Source of the DNA: Myxococcota bacterium
Lineage (GTDB): Bacteria > Myxococcota_A > Polyangia > Polyangiales > JANWZI01
DNA: 52,120 nucleotides
Assembly (NCBI GenBank): GCA_025054695.1
Contig: JANWZI010000016.1
Coordinates: 1 to 52,120 of the forward strand
Direction: 5' to 3'
Made by a program: the position numbers and the translations under genes. Positions 19,159 to 27,797 of this stretch are shown piece after piece. Under the pieces are notes generated by a model, which worked only from the letters and a program-made list of their open reading frames with translations, was not told where the DNA came from and did no database searches. Position 1 is the first letter of the stretch; each line of letters begins with the position of its first letter.

Positions 19159-19350
19159 CGAGCCAGAGTTCGAGACCGAGTCCGTGTCAGGAGCCGAGAG
19201 AGACGGAGTCCGAGTCCGAGTCCGAGTCCGAGTCGGAGTCGGAGTCGGAGTCGGAGTCCGAGACCGAGCCCGAGTCGGACTCTGAGACCGAGTCCGTGCC
19301 CGGGTCCGAGACCGCGGCCGAGCCAGAGTCGGAGCCCGAGTCCGAGCCGG
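19159..19350. repeat. Hexanucleotide SGAGNC tract 5
   Basis: This is one of the least degenerate tracts. Nine successive units of (C/G)GAGTC run from 19205 to 19258 without interruption. It lies in a convergent gap, about 24 nt from the stop of the upstream gene and about 32 nt from the slt stop on the other strand. Confidence 0.92.
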
Positions 19351-19382
19351 TGGCCGCGATCCGGTCAACGGGCCCTCCGAGA

Positions 19383-21713
19383 TCAGGGTGGGCTCGGGAG
19401 CTCCGCGGGCAACGGGGGCAGCGTCCCCGCATCAAGCCACGCGTAGACCGTCCAGCTCTGCAGCACGCGCCGCGTGTACAGACGCGTCTCCTCGTACGGG
19501 ATCTCCTCGATCCACGCGTCGAGCGTCGCGCCGGGACGTCGCCGAAGCCACCCGTCCACGGCCCGCTCCCCCGCGTTGTACGCGGCGGGCACGACGCCGT
19601 ATCGCTCCCCGTAACGCGCTGCGAGCGCACGCAGATAGCGCGCCCCGACGGCGAGGTTGACGTCGGGGCGCAGTAGCGCTCGCGGATCGGTGGGCAACCC
19701 AGCCGCATGGCGTCGTGCCGTCGATTCGAGAAGCTGCACCAGGCCGCGGGCCCGTGCCGGAGAGACGGCATCGACGACGAAGCCACTCTCCTCGCGCGCG
19801 ACCGCACGCAGAAGCGCCACGTCGACGCCCTCGCGGGCCGCGATCTGCTCGACGAGCGGTGAGAACGCCCGCGGGTAGCCCACGCGCCAGTACCCGGCGG
19901 CCGTCGCGGGCGCCAGCGTGCCGAGCACGGGCAGCCGCCTTCGTACGAGTCGCACCGCGGCGGCGTGCTGGCCCGCGCGCTCGAAGACGGCCGCGACGAG
20001 CCACGACATGGCGGGGTCGGCGCCCTCACCGAAGGCGCCCAGCTCCTCGAGCTCACGGCGCGCCTCGGCGTTCGCCCCAACGCGCCACAGCGAGAGGGCC
20101 CGCACCCACGGCGGCGCCTCGAGCTCCGGTCGCCACGGAAAGGACAAGCGCCAACCACCCGCTCGCCACGAGTCGCGCACGGCTTGCGCCCGCGCGGGGG
20201 CCAGCTCGTCGAGTCGAGCGACGGCCTGACGCGCGTAATACGACAGGGGCGCCTGCGCGCAGAGCGCCTCGAGCCCCGCGAGCGCCTCGTCGCGACGTCC
20301 GAGCTCGAGCAGCAGCCGTGCCCGCCAGTACGCAGCACGACCGCGCAAGCCCTCGGCCGTCTCGGACGGCCCCTCGGCGAGCGATGCATCGAGCTCGGCG
20401 AGGGCGGCTCCGTGGTCGCCGTCGCCCCGCGCCTTCCACGCCAGCAGAAAGCGCGCCTCGCCGCGCATGTCGCCCGTCGGGTGATCCGCCAGGGCGGCGC
20501 GGAGCCGCTCGACGGCCGGACCCGTCTCCCCCACTCCGATGAGCGCGCGGGCGGCGAGCACCCGCGCGTCGTCGCCCAGCCGGTGCTGGGGCAGCTCGGT
20601 GGCGAGCGCGTCCAGCTCCGCGACCGCCTCGCGAACGGCTCCCGCCCCGAGCAGCGCACGGGCGCGGTGCCAGCGGACCGTGGCGCGCGCGTCGGGCTCG
20701 ACGCAAACGGGCAGCGCGCTCTCGAACAGTCGCGCCGCGCGGTCGCGTTCCCGGCGGCGAGCCACGGCCTGCGCCGCTCGCGTCAGCGCGCGACAGCGCC
20801 CCGGCGGATCCAGCTCGGCGCGCTCGGCGATCCCGAGGTAGGCCTGTTCCGCCTCGGCATGACGCATGGCGTCGAAGAGCGCGTCGGCCCGCCGCCAGCT
20901 CGTCGAGAGCGGCTCGACGGAAGCGGCCGCGCGCGCGACGGGATCGAGCCGCTCGACGAGTCGTGCGACGCGCTCGGCCGCACGTCGGGCTTGCGCCGAG
21001 AGAGGTTCTCGCTCGATCGCCGCGCGCAAGGCATCCAGGACGCGCTCGACGCGCGCCCCGGAGCGCTCGAGCGCATCGGCGAGCTCGAGCCAATCGTTGG
21101 CTGTGGACTCGGTGTCCGCCCTTTGCAGCAGTGCGCGGGCGCGATCCAGCTCGCCGAGTCGTAGGGCGGCACGCGCCTCGAGTCGGCGCGCGCGGGCCGC
21201 GCCCGCCCAGCCGTCTCGATGCGGCGCGAGCACCGACAGCGCCCGCCTCGGATCCCGATCGAGCCACGCCTCCGCGGCGCGCAGCGCAGCCCACGGCGCG
21301 AGCACATGGTCCGTGGTCGCAAGCGCTTCCCACGCCTCAGCGGCAACGGCCTGCTCCGTGACGAGCGCACGCAGCCATTGGAGCTCGCCGCGCGTCCGCG
21401 CATCGGCGTCCTGCGGAAGCTCGCGAAGCATTGTCCGGACATCCTCGCGCGCGCCTCGTTCGAGCGCGGTGCGAGCGCGATCAAGAAGGCTGCCCGGCTC
21501 CGGCACGACGACGACGGGATCGAACCGCGCCACGTCGGTCGAGGCAGCCGATGGCTGCGCATGTCCCGCAGGCCATCGTCCGACCACGACGATGCTCGCG
21601 CCGACCGCCAGCGGCATGCACACGACGCCAACGCCTCGCGACCGACGCAACGCGCAGCCCACGAAGCGTTGCACCCACCGCGCTCGTCGCCGATGCCGAC
21701 GCGCGGCGATCAC
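19383..21713 (-). CDS. slt: Soluble lytic murein transglycosylase (Slt70-like)
   Basis: The 776-residue product cleaves the glycan backbone of peptidoglycan in the periplasm with formation of 1,6-anhydro ends. The N terminus is basic and followed by a hydrophobic helix (about residues 27-48) that could act as signal or anchor. Residues about 70-600 are an alpha-superhelix of TPR-like helix pairs. Residues about 620-755 are the SLT catalytic domain: the catalytic Glu lies in REESGF (about 640), followed by ARGLVQLLEST and the motif AYNAGERAVDGWL. It is the last gene of a four-gene operon; its ATG overlaps the gluQ stop by four bases. Length and domain order agree with Slt70 (about 620-750). 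Confidence 0.93.
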   Translation of the reverse strand: MIAARRHRRRARWVQRFVGCALRRSRGVGVVCMPLAVGASIVVVGRWPAGHAQPSAASTDVARFDPVVVVPEPGSLLDRARTALERGAREDVRTMLRELPQDADARTRGELQWLRALVTEQAVAAEAWEALATTDHVLAPWAALRAAEAWLDRDPRRALSVLAPHRDGWAGAARARRLEARAALRLGELDRARALLQRADTESTANDWLELADALERSGARVERVLDALRAAIEREPLSAQARRAAERVARLVERLDPVARAAASVEPLSTSWRRADALFDAMRHAEAEQAYLGIAERAELDPPGRCRALTRAAQAVARRRERDRAARLFESALPVCVEPDARATVRWHRARALLGAGAVREAVAELDALATELPQHRLGDDARVLAARALIGVGETGPAVERLRAALADHPTGDMRGEARFLLAWKARGDGDHGAALAELDASLAEGPSETAEGLRGRAAYWRARLLLELGRRDEALAGLEALCAQAPLSYYARQAVARLDELAPARAQAVRDSWRAGGWRLSFPWRPELEAPPWVRALSLWRVGANAEARRELEELGAFGEGADPAMSWLVAAVFERAGQHAAAVRLVRRRLPVLGTLAPATAAGYWRVGYPRAFSPLVEQIAAREGVDVALLRAVAREESGFVVDAVSPARARGLVQLLESTARRHAAGLPTDPRALLRPDVNLAVGARYLRALAARYGERYGVVPAAYNAGERAVDGWLRRRPGATLDAWIEEIPYEETRLYTRRVLQSWTVYAWLDAGTLPPLPAELPSPP

Positions 21714-22576
21714 TGGACCCCCGGCGCGGCGCGTGCGACGAGCTCGTCAAGCCGCTCGATGCCCGAAGCCGAAAGCAGCTCTCGCGGCGATAGCTCGCTA
21801 CCCTCGGGCACGACCCCGAGCGAGGCAGCCAACCGCCCGATGACGCGCTGCGGCGGTACGCCCGCCTGTCGCATCGAGGCGATCGCGACGGCGCCATGGC
21901 GCTTGGAGAGCCGCCGGCCATCGGGCCCACGGACGAGCGGCACGTGCAGGTAGCGCGGCACCGGAAGCTCGAGCGCGCGCAACAGCGCGACCTGCCACGG
22001 CGTACACGGCAGCAGATCCGCTCCGCGCACCACTTCCGTGATTTGCATCGTGCCGTCGTCGACCGCGACCGCGAGCTGGTACGCCCACAGCCCATCGGCG
22101 CGGCGCACGATGAAGTCGCCGTCGCGGAATCGCAGCGAAGCGGGCCGATCCTCGCGGATGGGGCGGCTTCGGCACGTCCCCGGATAGCGCGGCGCCGCCT
22201 CCTCGTCGTCTTCGTGCGGCGCGCTCGACACCCTCTGCACCTCGCGCCGAGTGCACGTGCACGGATAAAGCAGGCCGAGCTCGTCGAGCCGGCGAAGCGC
22301 CCACGCGTACCGGTCGCTGCGCTCGCTTTGCACGTACGGTCCGTACGGCCCACCCACGTCCGGTCCTTCGTCCCAATCGAGGCCCAGCCAGCGCAGATCC
22401 TCGACGATGCGCGCCGCCGCGCCCGGCAACACGCGCGGTGGGTCCAGATCCTCGATCCGCAGCACGAGCGCACCGCCCGCGATTCGCGCCCGCAGCCAGG
22501 CGACGAGGAACGTACGCGCGTGACCCAGATGCAGCGACCCGGTCGGCGAAGGCGCCAGCCTGCCGCGATAGCTCAT
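21710..22576 (-). CDS. gluQ: Glutamyl-Q tRNA(Asp) synthetase
   Basis: The 288-residue product resembles the catalytic half of glutamyl-tRNA synthetase without the anticodon-binding domain. In this family it attaches glutamate to queuosine at position 34 of tRNA-Asp. The HIGH-like motif is HLGHA at residues 16-20 after RLAPSPTGSL, and the KMSKS-like motif is RLSKRHG at about 228. A zinc-site-like CTC is present in YPCTCTRREV. It overlaps the CPBP-like gene upstream and slt downstream by ATGA. No queuosine biosynthesis genes are in the window. Confidence 0.93.
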   Translation of the reverse strand: MSYRGRLAPSPTGSLHLGHARTFLVAWLRARIAGGALVLRIEDLDPPRVLPGAAARIVEDLRWLGLDWDEGPDVGGPYGPYVQSERSDRYAWALRRLDELGLLYPCTCTRREVQRVSSAPHEDDEEAAPRYPGTCRSRPIREDRPASLRFRDGDFIVRRADGLWAYQLAVAVDDGTMQITEVVRGADLLPCTPWQVALLRALELPVPRYLHVPLVRGPDGRRLSKRHGAVAIASMRQAGVPPQRVIGRLAASLGVVPEGSELSPRELLSASGIERLDELVARAAPGVQ

Positions 22577-23523
22577 CGCGCGCGCTGACCCTCAGGCGCT
22601 GCCACACCCGCGGCCGGAGGCGGCACGACCGGCGAGCGGCTGGTGCTCGCCGTCGTCATTCGCCGCCACTCGAGCCCGAGCACGGCTGCGGCCGCGACGG
22701 AGAGCACCGCGATCCAGGCGAGGCCCGAGCGGCCCGTCGTCAGCTCGGAGCCGCCTCGAAGGAACACGTCGGGCAGATGACGCAGCGATTCGAACGTGCC
22801 GTGCGCAATCGCGACCGGCACGAGCGAGCCCGAGCGCACGCGCAACCACACGAGAAGCACGCTCGCGAGCAGGCACCAGGCCAGCACGAGCGGCAATCCC
22901 GCGGCCCGCCGCTCGGGGAAGTCGAGGCCCAGTGCGACGAGCGGGGAGAGCCATGTGGCCCAGATCGTCCCGGTCACGACGGCGGAGCGCAGCGGAGAGC
23001 CGGGGACGACGTGATGCAAGAACCCGCGCAGCGCGAGCTCGACGCCGAGCCCGCGGATGGCCGCGAACGTGGCCCCCGTCGCCATCGCCTGGACAACGAC
23101 GCGCAGAGCCGGATGCGACGAACCGTGCCGCACCTCCGCCTCGAACGCGGCGCGGTCGGTCGCTGGAAGGGCCGGCGCGAAGCGTGCGACGAAGTCGTCC
23201 ACCTCGAGCGCGGGACCGACGCCGGGCAGGACCAGCGCGACGCCGAACGCGCCGAGCGCGAGCAACAGCGGCCCGATCCACCCCACGAGCCACCACGGGC
23301 TCGGTCGCAACACGAGCCCCAGTGGGGCGGCGACCGGCTCGCCCGCGAGCATGCCCTGGACCGCGAGCGCCGCGACGGCCGGCGGAAGCGCGTAGAAGAC
23401 CCAGACGGCGCGCGCGAAAGGATGACCCCAGTCCGCGCCGCTCGCCGCGAAGGCCAGCACGGTGGCCCCGGCCCCCGCGGCGAGCAACACGCCAAACAGG
23501 GCGAGCTTGCGCCGGCGGCTCAT
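22573..23523 (-). CDS. CPBP/Abi-like integral membrane protein with a degenerate active site
   Basis: The 316-residue product has about eight hydrophobic segments. It resembles the CPBP family of intramembrane glutamic proteases (Rce1-like). The central motif, normally EExxxR, reads VELALR here (in GLGVELALRGFLHH), so the first glutamate is missing. The third motif His is present in AIAHGTFES, while the FxxxH motif is not clearly recognisable (TIWATWLSP). The last 30 residues are a Pro/Ser/Thr-rich cytosolic tail. The start is ATG 23523, overlapping the dnaQ-like stop by four bases; the frame is open further upstream as a shadow. A non-catalytic membrane chaperone or anchor role is possible. 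Confidence 0.75.
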   Translation of the reverse strand: MSRRRKLALFGVLLAAGAGATVLAFAASGADWGHPFARAVWVFYALPPAVAALAVQGMLAGEPVAAPLGLVLRPSPWWLVGWIGPLLLALGAFGVALVLPGVGPALEVDDFVARFAPALPATDRAAFEAEVRHGSSHPALRVVVQAMATGATFAAIRGLGVELALRGFLHHVVPGSPLRSAVVTGTIWATWLSPLVALGLDFPERRAAGLPLVLAWCLLASVLLVWLRVRSGSLVPVAIAHGTFESLRHLPDVFLRGGSELTTGRSGLAWIAVLSVAAAAVLGLEWRRMTTASTSRSPVVPPPAAGVAAPEGQRAR

Positions 23524-24281
23524 CCCCGGCGCCCGCGCAGCGCCGCATCGGCGTCCTGAAGCGCCTCGTAGCGCGCCTGGATGCGGACCAGCTCGCCGTA
23601 CGCGCGCGGCATCTGCGGAGCGAGACGCAGCAGCACCTCGAGCGCCGCCTCCGCATCGCCCGCGGCCCGGTGCGCCGTGCGCAGCGCGACCCCCAGGCGC
23701 TCGCAGACGTCGACGAGCCGGAACCCCCGCTCGTTGCGCTGCAGCTCGCGCGCCCAGACCAGCGGGTCGATCCAGTGCACTTCGGGCCGGAACGCCGGCG
23801 GCACGACCGGCCCTGGCGTGTACCCGGTGCGGCGCAGCTCGGCGTGGAGGAAGGCCCGATCGAACGGTGCGTTGTACGCGCACGGAAGTCGGCCGGCGAG
23901 CATGCGCTCGATGTCGGGCAAGACCTGCTCGAGCTCGGGAGCGCGCGCGAGCTCCTCGTCCGTGATGCCGTGCACCGCGCGGGCCTGCTCGGGAACGGGA
24001 ATGCCGGGCTGCACCAGCCAGCCGCGGCGCTCGACGACGACACCGCCCTCGGCGACGGCGATGCCCACCTCGAGGATGCGATCGCGCTCCGGGTCGAGCC
24101 CCGTCGTCTCGAAGTCGATCATCGCGAGCGGGGCGCTGACCCAGGGTGCGCTCGGCGCGACCTCGGATGCGAGCCCTGAAACCGTGAGCGCCGCGCGCGC
24201 CAGGCGGTCCGCGATGCCCGGATAGTGCCGTCCGGTCGGAAAGCACCCGCACGCCTCGTTCGTCCGCACTGCGGGATGCAT
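23520..24281 (-). CDS. DnaQ-like 3'-5' exonuclease (DEDDh)
   Basis: The 253-residue product has a full DEDDh active site: Asp56 and Glu58 in IDFETTG, Asp141 in YNAPFDRAF, and His204 with Asp209 in AHRAAGDAE. This is the fold of the DNA polymerase III epsilon subunit and related exonucleases such as the N-terminal domain of some UvrC-like proteins. The first about 50 residues (with CGC) are not part of the fold, and the true start may be nearer to it. The last 40 residues are helical (PRAYGELVRIQARYEALQDAD). It is the first gene of the dnaQ/CPBP/gluQ/slt operon. It may act in repair or RNA processing; being a replicase epsilon subunit is less likely without a clamp-binding motif that I can see. 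Confidence 0.88.
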   Translation of the reverse strand: MHPAVRTNEACGCFPTGRHYPGIADRLARAALTVSGLASEVAPSAPWVSAPLAMIDFETTGLDPERDRILEVGIAVAEGGVVVERRGWLVQPGIPVPEQARAVHGITDEELARAPELEQVLPDIERMLAGRLPCAYNAPFDRAFLHAELRRTGYTPGPVVPPAFRPEVHWIDPLVWARELQRNERGFRLVDVCERLGVALRTAHRAAGDAEAALEVLLRLAPQMPRAYGELVRIQARYEALQDADAALRGRRG

Positions 24282-24418
24282 AGCGCCCGCCGCCGGCACG
24301 GCCAACCCTCGTGCCGGCGGGTCTCGTGCGGCCCTCGCGCGAGGAAGAAGCAACACGTGCGCGCCCGGATGCGCGCGGCGCCCGGCGCCGGAAGGACGCG
24401 CCCGCGCCGACCTTCGGC

Positions 24419-24424
24419 TATGGT
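24419..24424 (+). promoter_or_regulatory. Putative -10 element (TATGGT) of the SGNH hydrolase gene
   Basis: TATGGT, preceded by CGGC, ends 12 nt before ATG 24437 and would give a leader of only a few bases. No -35 consensus is visible. Confidence 0.4.
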
Positions 24425-24436
24425 TGCAGCACGCCG

Positions 24437-25972
24437 ATGCGTACACGGTCCGACGAACGAGGAGCCGGCACGACCGACCCGTCGCTCGAGCGGGACGGGA
24501 TGCGCCGCCTCGCCGCCGTGGCGCTGACCGTCCTCGGCGCGACGGCCATCGCGTACGTGCTTCCCGGCACTGAACGCGTCCGCCCGTGGATGCCCGGCGA
24601 TCCTCCGCCCATGTCGCGACTGTGGGCGAGCTGGTCGGGCGAAGCGTTGCCCGAAGTCCCCGCCTTCGTCACCGGCGGCGCCGGGCTGCCCGATCCGGAG
24701 CCCGCCGAGCGACTCGCACGCTCGCTCGGCCCCGCGGTTGCACGTTCGCTCGCGCAGTCGACTGCTCCGCCACGCGAGGCGTCGGGCGGGCCGGCCGTGC
24801 TCGTCGAGCCCTCCGAGTACGCCGGGATCGCCGTCGAAATCGAAGGTCGGTCCCACCTTAGCGCGTTCTTCCGGTCGCTCCGGGCAACCGCGGAGGGGCG
24901 CCCGGGCGCGCTGACGCGGATCGCCCACTGGGGCGATTCCACCATCGCGACCGATCTGGTCACCTACACGCTGCGCCGCCGCCTGCAACGCCGCTTCGGC
25001 GACGGCGGGCACGGTTTCGTGCTCGTCGCGCGCGGCACGATGCCGTACATGCACCGGGACGTGCTGCACCGCTCGGGAGGCGATTGGGAGCTGCGTCAGC
25101 TCGTCGACGGCTCCGACCGCGACGGCCGCTACGGGTACGGTGGCGTCCAGTTCCGTTCGAACGCGGGCGCGTGGGCGAGCTTCGGCACCGTGCCCGACGC
25201 ACCGGTCGGCCGCGCGGTGAGCCGTTTCTCGATCCATTACCAGCGCTTTCCGGGAGGGGGCCGCCTTCGACTCTCGGTCGACGGTCGATACGCGGGCGAC
25301 CTCGAGACGCGCGGGCCCGTCCAGGACGCGGTGCACGTCGTCGAAGTACCCGACGGGCCCCACGTGCTGCACCTACGCGCGCTCGGCGCCACGCGGCTGT
25401 ACGGCGTCGCGCTCGAGCGCGACGGCCCCGGCGTCGTCTACGACTCGCTCGGCATGGTGGGCGCGCGCGCGCGCCGGCTGTTGCTCTTCGATCCGGGCCA
25501 CCTCGCCCACCAGATCGCGACCCGCGCGCCGGATCTGCTCGTGCTCGGCTTCGGCGGGAACGAGGCCGAAGATCCCATCGGTCCCATCCGCGCCCACTAC
25601 GAGGGCGAGATGCGCGAGGTCATCCGCCGGGTGCGCGCCGGCCGGCCCGACGCGAGCTGCATGTTGCTCGCGCCGCTCGACCAGGCGCGTCGCGACGAGC
25701 GCGGCCGTGTGGTCACCTTCGAGACCGTGCCCCTCATCGTCGAGGCGCAACGGCGCGCGGCCGCCGCCGAGGGATGCGCGTTCTTCGACACGTTCCGCGC
25801 GATGGGCGGCGAGGGTGCGATGGCCCGGTGGAGCAGGACGCGCCCGCGGCTCGCCCTCACCGACTTCCGTCACGCCACGCCGGCGGGTTACGAAGTCATC
25901 GCCGATCTCATCTACCGCGCGCTGCTTTCGGCGTTCGCCGAGTACCTTCGCGCCGAGTCCGGCGACGCCTAG
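24437..25972 (+). CDS. SGNH/GDSL-type hydrolase, exported
   Basis: The 511-residue product has an N-terminal signal-anchor (RRLAAVALTVLGATAIAYVLPG, about residues 23-44) and an SGNH hydrolase fold. Block I is HWGDSTIATD at about 168-177, block III is GFGGNEAED, and block V carries LTDFRHATPAGYEVI with the catalytic Asp-x2-His. Between blocks I and III is a beta-rich insertion with YGYGGVQFRSN. Such proteins are often esterases or deacetylases acting on extracellular polysaccharide and usually sit beside an MBOAT acyltransferase, but none is seen here. ATG 24437 is supported by a -10-like hexamer; ATG 24500 is an alternative. It is divergent from the dnaQ-like gene and 33 nt upstream of purE. 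Confidence 0.85.
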   Translation: MRTRSDERGAGTTDPSLERDGMRRLAAVALTVLGATAIAYVLPGTERVRPWMPGDPPPMSRLWASWSGEALPEVPAFVTGGAGLPDPEPAERLARSLGPAVARSLAQSTAPPREASGGPAVLVEPSEYAGIAVEIEGRSHLSAFFRSLRATAEGRPGALTRIAHWGDSTIATDLVTYTLRRRLQRRFGDGGHGFVLVARGTMPYMHRDVLHRSGGDWELRQLVDGSDRDGRYGYGGVQFRSNAGAWASFGTVPDAPVGRAVSRFSIHYQRFPGGGRLRLSVDGRYAGDLETRGPVQDAVHVVEVPDGPHVLHLRALGATRLYGVALERDGPGVVYDSLGMVGARARRLLLFDPGHLAHQIATRAPDLLVLGFGGNEAEDPIGPIRAHYEGEMREVIRRVRAGRPDASCMLLAPLDQARRDERGRVVTFETVPLIVEAQRRAAAAEGCAFFDTFRAMGGEGAMARWSRTRPRLALTDFRHATPAGYEVIADLIYRALLSAFAEYLRAESGDA

Positions 25973-26005
25973 CCCCCAGTCCCCCATCGACGCGCCGATC
26001 CGTCC

Positions 26006-26533
26006 ATGTCCCGTCGAGCCGCACGAGCGCCGCGTCCGAAGCCGAGCAAGCCCCTCGTCGGCATCATCATGGGCAGCCGCAACGACTGGGACACCATGCG
26101 CCACGCCGCCGCGCAACTGGACGCGCTCGGCGTTCCGTGGGAGGCGCGCGTCGTCTCGGCCCACCGCACACCCGACCTGCTGTACGATTACGCTTCGCGC
26201 GCGGCCGACCGCGGGCTTCGCGTGATCGTCGCGGGCGCCGGCGGCGCGGCCCATCTTCCCGGCATGACGGCGTCGAAGACCCTACTGCCCGTGCTCGGCG
26301 TTCCCATCCGCTCGGCCGCGCTCGGCGGCGTCGACTCGCTCCTGAGCATCGTACAGATGCCCCGCGGCGTACCGGTCGGGACGCTCGCGATCGGCGAGGC
26401 CGGCGCCGTCAACGCGGCGCTGCTGGCTGCGGCCATCCTCGCGCTCGACGACCCAGCGCTGCGCGAGCGGCTTCGCGCGTTCCGCGACGCGCAGACGCGC
26501 GCCGTGCTGGCTGAGGAGCTTCCGCGACCGTGA
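26006..26533 (+). CDS. purE: N5-carboxyaminoimidazole ribonucleotide mutase
   Basis: The 175-residue product converts N5-CAIR to CAIR in purine biosynthesis. The family motifs are [13 protein letters not shown] at about residues 19-31, [11 protein letters not shown] at about 49-59, [14 protein letters not shown] and [17 protein letters not shown]. The first 15 residues are a basic extension. It is followed by purK with a GTGA overlap (26530-26533), so the two steps are translationally coupled, as in most bacteria. Confidence 0.96.
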   Translation: MSRRAARAPRPKPSKPLVGIIMGSRNDWDTMRHAAAQLDALGVPWEARVVSAHRTPDLLYDYASRAADRGLRVIVAGAGGAAHLPGMTASKTLLPVLGVPIRSAALGGVDSLLSIVQMPRGVPVGTLAIGEAGAVNAALLAAAILALDDPALRERLRAFRDAQTRAVLAEELPRP

Positions 26534-27747
26534 CCGGCCGCGCATCCGGACCGCTGCTGCCCGGCGCGACGCTCGGCATCCTCGGGGGCGGCCAGCTCGC
26601 GCGCATGATGGCGCTCGAGGCGCGACGCATGGGTTACCGCGTCCGCGTGCTCGATCCCGACCCACACGGCCCCGCCGCCTCCGTCGCCGACGGTTGCGTG
26701 GCAGGCGCCTTCGACGATGCCGAGGCCGCAATCCGGCTCGCGACAACAGTGGACGTGGTCACGCTGGACACCGAGCACGTGCCCGCCGAGGTGCTCGAGC
26801 GCGTGCAGTGCATTGTGCCGTTGCGACCTTCCGCCTCGGTCCTGCGGACGGTGCAGGACCGGCTCGAGCAGCGGCGCTTCCTCGACCGGCTCGGCGTACC
26901 GCAGACCCCGTGGGCACCCGTCGACGACGCGGCGAGCCTGCATGCCGCCGCCGCGGCGGTCGGCACGCCCCTCGTCTTGAAAACGCGTCGTGCCGGCTAC
27001 GACGGCAAGGGCCAGGCCTTCGCGTCGGACCCCTCGCAACTGCTCGAGGCGTGGGACCGAATCGGCCGCGCTCCGGCGGTCGCCGAACGCTTCGTGAGGT
27101 TCGAGCGCGAGGTGTCGGTGTTGCTCGCGCGCCATCCCGACGGCGCCCTCGCGTTCTACCCGCTGGTGGAAAACGCGCACCGCCGGCACATCCTGCATGC
27201 AAGCCGTGTCCCTGCGGTCGTTCCCGCGGGCATCGAGGAGCAGGCGCGGCGGATCGCGGCCCGGATCGCCGAGGCGCTCGACCACGTCGGGGTCATGGCC
27301 GTGGAGATGTTCCTGACCCGCGAAGGCGGGTTGCTCGTCAACGAGATTGCCCCGCGCACGCACAACAGCGGTCACTACACGCTCGGCGCTTGCGCGACGA
27401 GTCAGTTCGAACAGCACGTGCGCGCGGTCTGCGGGCTGCCCCTCGGAGATCCCGCGCTGCTGTCACCGGCCATCATGCTCAACCTCCTGGGAGAGCTGTG
27501 GCGGGACGGGCCTCCCGACTGGACCGCCGTCCTGCGCCACCCGCGCGCACGCCTGCACCTGTACGGCAAACGGGACGCGCGTCCGGGCCGCAAGATGGGC
27601 CACGTGCTCGTGATCGACGACGATCGGGACCGCGCCGAGCACACCGTACGCGAGATCGAACGCGCCCTGGGCATCGAGCCGACCGACGAGCCGCGGTCCG
27701 CTTCGCCCTCCGAACGGGTTGCACCGGGGCCGAGCCGGAATCACTGA
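26530..27747 (+). CDS. purK: N5-carboxyaminoimidazole ribonucleotide synthetase
   Basis: The 405-residue product uses ATP and bicarbonate to make N5-CAIR from AIR and supplies it to PurE. It has an ATP-grasp fold: [22 protein letters not shown] near the N terminus, [12 protein letters not shown] in the nucleotide-binding domain, and [26 protein letters not shown] with the metal and AIR ligands. GTG 26530 overlaps the purE stop. A Pro/Ser-rich tail follows the last domain. The isocitrate dehydrogenase gene begins 50 nt later with its own strong ribosome binding site. Confidence 0.96.
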   Translation: MTGRASGPLLPGATLGILGGGQLARMMALEARRMGYRVRVLDPDPHGPAASVADGCVAGAFDDAEAAIRLATTVDVVTLDTEHVPAEVLERVQCIVPLRPSASVLRTVQDRLEQRRFLDRLGVPQTPWAPVDDAASLHAAAAAVGTPLVLKTRRAGYDGKGQAFASDPSQLLEAWDRIGRAPAVAERFVRFEREVSVLLARHPDGALAFYPLVENAHRRHILHASRVPAVVPAGIEEQARRIAARIAEALDHVGVMAVEMFLTREGGLLVNEIAPRTHNSGHYTLGACATSQFEQHVRAVCGLPLGDPALLSPAIMLNLLGELWRDGPPDWTAVLRHPRARLHLYGKRDARPGRKMGHVLVIDDDRDRAEHTVREIERALGIEPTDEPRSASPSERVAPGPSRNH

Positions 27748-27797
27748 TTGCGCGCCCCGCGACCACCGTGTCCCATCCGGGCGCAGGAGGAACGTCG

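Noticed and set aside
19159..19350. CRISPR array
   Set aside because: The unit is six bases with no repeat/spacer alternation and no cas genes nearby.
26694..27797. Upstream extension of the isocitrate dehydrogenase frame
   Set aside because: It is an out-of-frame shadow of purK. The family N terminus and an AGGAGG site place the start at 27798.
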